Source of the DNA: Lonsdalea britannica
GTDB taxonomy: Bacteria; Pseudomonadota; Gammaproteobacteria; Enterobacterales; Enterobacteriaceae
Direction of reading: 5' to 3'
DNA: 64,000 bases
Assembly: GCF_002111595.1 (NCBI RefSeq)
Contig: NZ_LUTN01000008.1
Coordinates: forward strand, 1-64,000
This document shows, one piece after another, positions 62,089 through 64,000 of the stretch (the stretch's first letter is position 1; every line of letters begins with the position of its first letter). The position numbers and the translations under genes are program-made. The notes beneath the pieces are model-generated. The model saw only the letters and a list, made by a program, of their open reading frames with translations, did not search any database and was not told the DNA's origin.

Positions 62089-62724
62089 ATGTTGAAACGT
62101 TTACTCATGGCGGCAGCGCTTATCGTGATGGCTCCCGCAGCGCTGGCGGCCGACCAGACTAATCCTTACAGCCTGATGGCTGACGCCGCGCAGAAGACCT
62201 TCGACCGCCTGAAGAATGAACAGCCGAGTATCCGCCAGAACCCCAATTATCTGCGCAGCATCGTGCGTGAAGAGCTGTTGCCCTATGTGCAGGTGAAATA
62301 CGCGGGCGCGCTGGTGCTGGGACAATATTACAAGGGCGCGACGCCGGCCCAGCGCGACGCCTACTTCAAGGCGTTCTCCGCTTATCTGGAACAGGCCTAC
62401 GGTCAGGCGTTGGCGTTGTATCACGGCCAGACTTACCAGATCGCGCCACAGCAGCCGCTGGGCGATGCCAACATTGTGCCTATCCGCGTGACCATCATCG
62501 ATAACGGCGGCCGTCCGCCGGTGCGGCTCGACTTCCAGTGGCGCAAGAACAGCCAGACCGGCAACTGGCAGGCGTACGACATGATCGCCGAAGGGGTGAG
62601 CATGATCACCACCAAGCAGAATGAATGGGCGTCGATACTGCGTCAGCAGGGCGTCGACGGGCTGACCCGCCAGCTGCAAATCTCGGCGCAGCAGCCGATT
62701 ACGCTGGATCAGAAAAATGGCTGA
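62089..62724 (+). CDS. mlaC: Mla periplasmic phospholipid-binding protein MlaC
   Basis: MlaC (211 residues) shuttles phospholipids between the outer-membrane MlaA complex and MlaFEDB. Signal peptide [20 protein letters not shown], then the Ttg2D fold with [19 protein letters not shown] and [19 protein letters not shown]. It overlaps mlaB by eight bases. Confidence 0.97.
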   Translation: MLKRLLMAAALIVMAPAALAADQTNPYSLMADAAQKTFDRLKNEQPSIRQNPNYLRSIVREELLPYVQVKYAGALVLGQYYKGATPAQRDAYFKAFSAYLEQAYGQALALYHGQTYQIAPQQPLGDANIVPIRVTIIDNGGRPPVRLDFQWRKNSQTGNWQAYDMIAEGVSMITTKQNEWASILRQQGVDGLTRQLQISAQQPITLDQKNG

Positions 62725-63019
62725 GCCGCTAAGCTGGCAATCTCAGGAAGGCACGCTAACGTTGAAAGGCGATCTGGATCGTGAAACGCTGCTGCCGCTG
62801 TGGCAACAGCATGAGACGCTCCTCGCGGAGTCCGTTGAATTGGACGTGAGCCAGCTGCAACGTGTGGATTCCGCCGGTCTGGCTCTGCTGGTGCACTTTT
62901 ACCATGAGCAGACGCAAAAGGGCCGCGACCTGCGGATTATCGGCGTGAGCGATCGGCTAAGAACATTGATCGATCTGTATAACCTGAACAACGTCATTCC
63001 AGTGCAATTGACCCGCTAA
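62717..63019 (+). CDS. mlaB: Mla STAS-domain protein MlaB
   Basis: A 100-residue cytoplasmic STAS protein that stabilises and activates MlaF. Core motif [20 protein letters not shown] includes the conserved Ser region. It is the last mla gene; a terminator follows after 24 bases. Confidence 0.95.
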   Translation: MAEPLSWQSQEGTLTLKGDLDRETLLPLWQQHETLLAESVELDVSQLQRVDSAGLALLVHFYHEQTQKGRDLRIIGVSDRLRTLIDLYNLNNVIPVQLTR

Positions 63020-63043
63020 TGCACGGCGTTTCTGGCCCTTCGT

Positions 63044-63080
63044 CCCCCGTTGTCTTTTGCGCCACGGGGGATTTCTTTTG
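63044..63080 (+). terminator. mla operon terminator
   Basis: CCCCCGT (63044-63050) pairs with ACGGGGG (63064-63070), followed by ATTTCTTTTG. It lies between mlaB and ibaG on the plus strand and should separate the mla and ibaG-murA transcripts. Confidence 0.8.
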
Positions 63081-63150
63081 TTTAAGATAGCGGCGGATTC
63101 CTCTAAGATACCCCCTGTTTATCATCCCCCCAGACGTAGAATCGAGAGCG

Positions 63151-63405
63151 ATGGAAAATAAAGAAATCGAATCCGTGCTGATGAGCGCATTGGCACTTCA
63201 GGAAGTTCATGCATCCGGCGATGGAAGCCATTTTCAGGTGATTGTTGTCGGCGATCTCTTTGCCGGCATGAGCCGCGTTAAGCAGCAGCAGACGGTCTAT
63301 GCGCCGCTGATGGAATATATCGCGGACAACCGTATTCACGCCCTGTCAATCAAGGCTTATACCCCCGAAGAGTGGCAACGCGATCGTAAGCTCAGCGGCT
63401 TTTAA
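63151..63405 (+). CDS. ibaG: BolA-family protein IbaG
   Basis: An 84-residue BolA/YrbA protein that binds monothiol glutaredoxin with an iron-sulfur cluster and takes part in acid response. The beta-alpha fold has [21 protein letters not shown] with the conserved region and a ligand His near [13 protein letters not shown]. It lies 40 bases upstream of murA. Confidence 0.95.
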   Translation: MENKEIESVLMSALALQEVHASGDGSHFQVIVVGDLFAGMSRVKQQQTVYAPLMEYIADNRIHALSIKAYTPEEWQRDRKLSGF

Positions 63406-63433
63406 ATAGCGCGCCATTGAACTGAATTATTGA

Positions 63434-64000
<567 letters not shown>

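Overview
The window reads as chromosomal DNA of an enterobacterium. Gene order follows the E. coli K-12 72-73 min region (fis/dusB, prmA, panF, yhdT, accCB, aroQ, acuI, csrD, mreBCD, maf, rng, yhdP, tldD, aaeRXAB, then npr-rapZ-ptsN-hpf-rpoN-lptBAC-kdsCD-yrbG-mlaFEDCB-ibaG-murA), with differences (msrPQ next to aroQ; darP/pmbA between aaeXAB and npr) that suggest Pectobacteriaceae (Pectobacterium, Dickeya, Brenneria or Lonsdalea). This placement rests on remembered synteny and protein resemblance, not on a search.

Layout. 1-876: no supportable gene, with structured sequence. 877-5023: general L-amino-acid ABC transporter aapJQMP (yhdWXYZ type), preceded by a sigma-54-type promoter. 5487-8377: a second amino-acid permease and binding protein without an ATPase gene, then a cobalamin-independent methionine-synthase-like protein. 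8725-9607: rcnB-like and ykvA-like genes. 9808-11091: dusB-fis. 11464-17738: hydrolase, prmA, panF, yhdT, accC, accB and aroQ. 17967-20934: msrQ, msrP and acuI. 21096-33487: csrD, mreBCD, maf, rng, yhdP and tldD. 33523-37903: aaeR and aaeXAB. 38046-40811: RhtB-family exporter, darP and pmbA. 51510-64000: npr to murA (cut by the window end), covering nitrogen PTS, sigma-54, LPS transport, Kdo synthesis, Mla lipid transport and peptidoglycan precursor synthesis.

The most unusual part is 40859-50944. It is one tightly packed minus-strand gene run that begins with phosphonate biosynthesis (PEP mutase, phosphonopyruvate decarboxylase, a beta-hydroxyacid-dehydrogenase-family reductase) and continues without a break, through an overlapping stop/start, into a complete C-P lyase core (phnGHIJKLM, phnN, phnP). 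No phosphonate importer (phnCDE), phnF or phnO is present. The arrangement suggests that the C-P lyase works on a phosphonate made inside the cell, perhaps 2-hydroxyethylphosphonate. The 5' end of the run and its upstream region are AT-rich, as expected for acquired DNA.

A second, technical feature affects the whole window. At least nine genes (rcnB, dusB twice, panF, yhdP, aaeR, pmbA, the phosphonate-cluster dehydrogenase, rapZ, lptA) have frames that are each restored by adding one G or C to an existing G/C run. Because lptA is essential in related bacteria, these look more like consensus sequencing errors than real gene decay.
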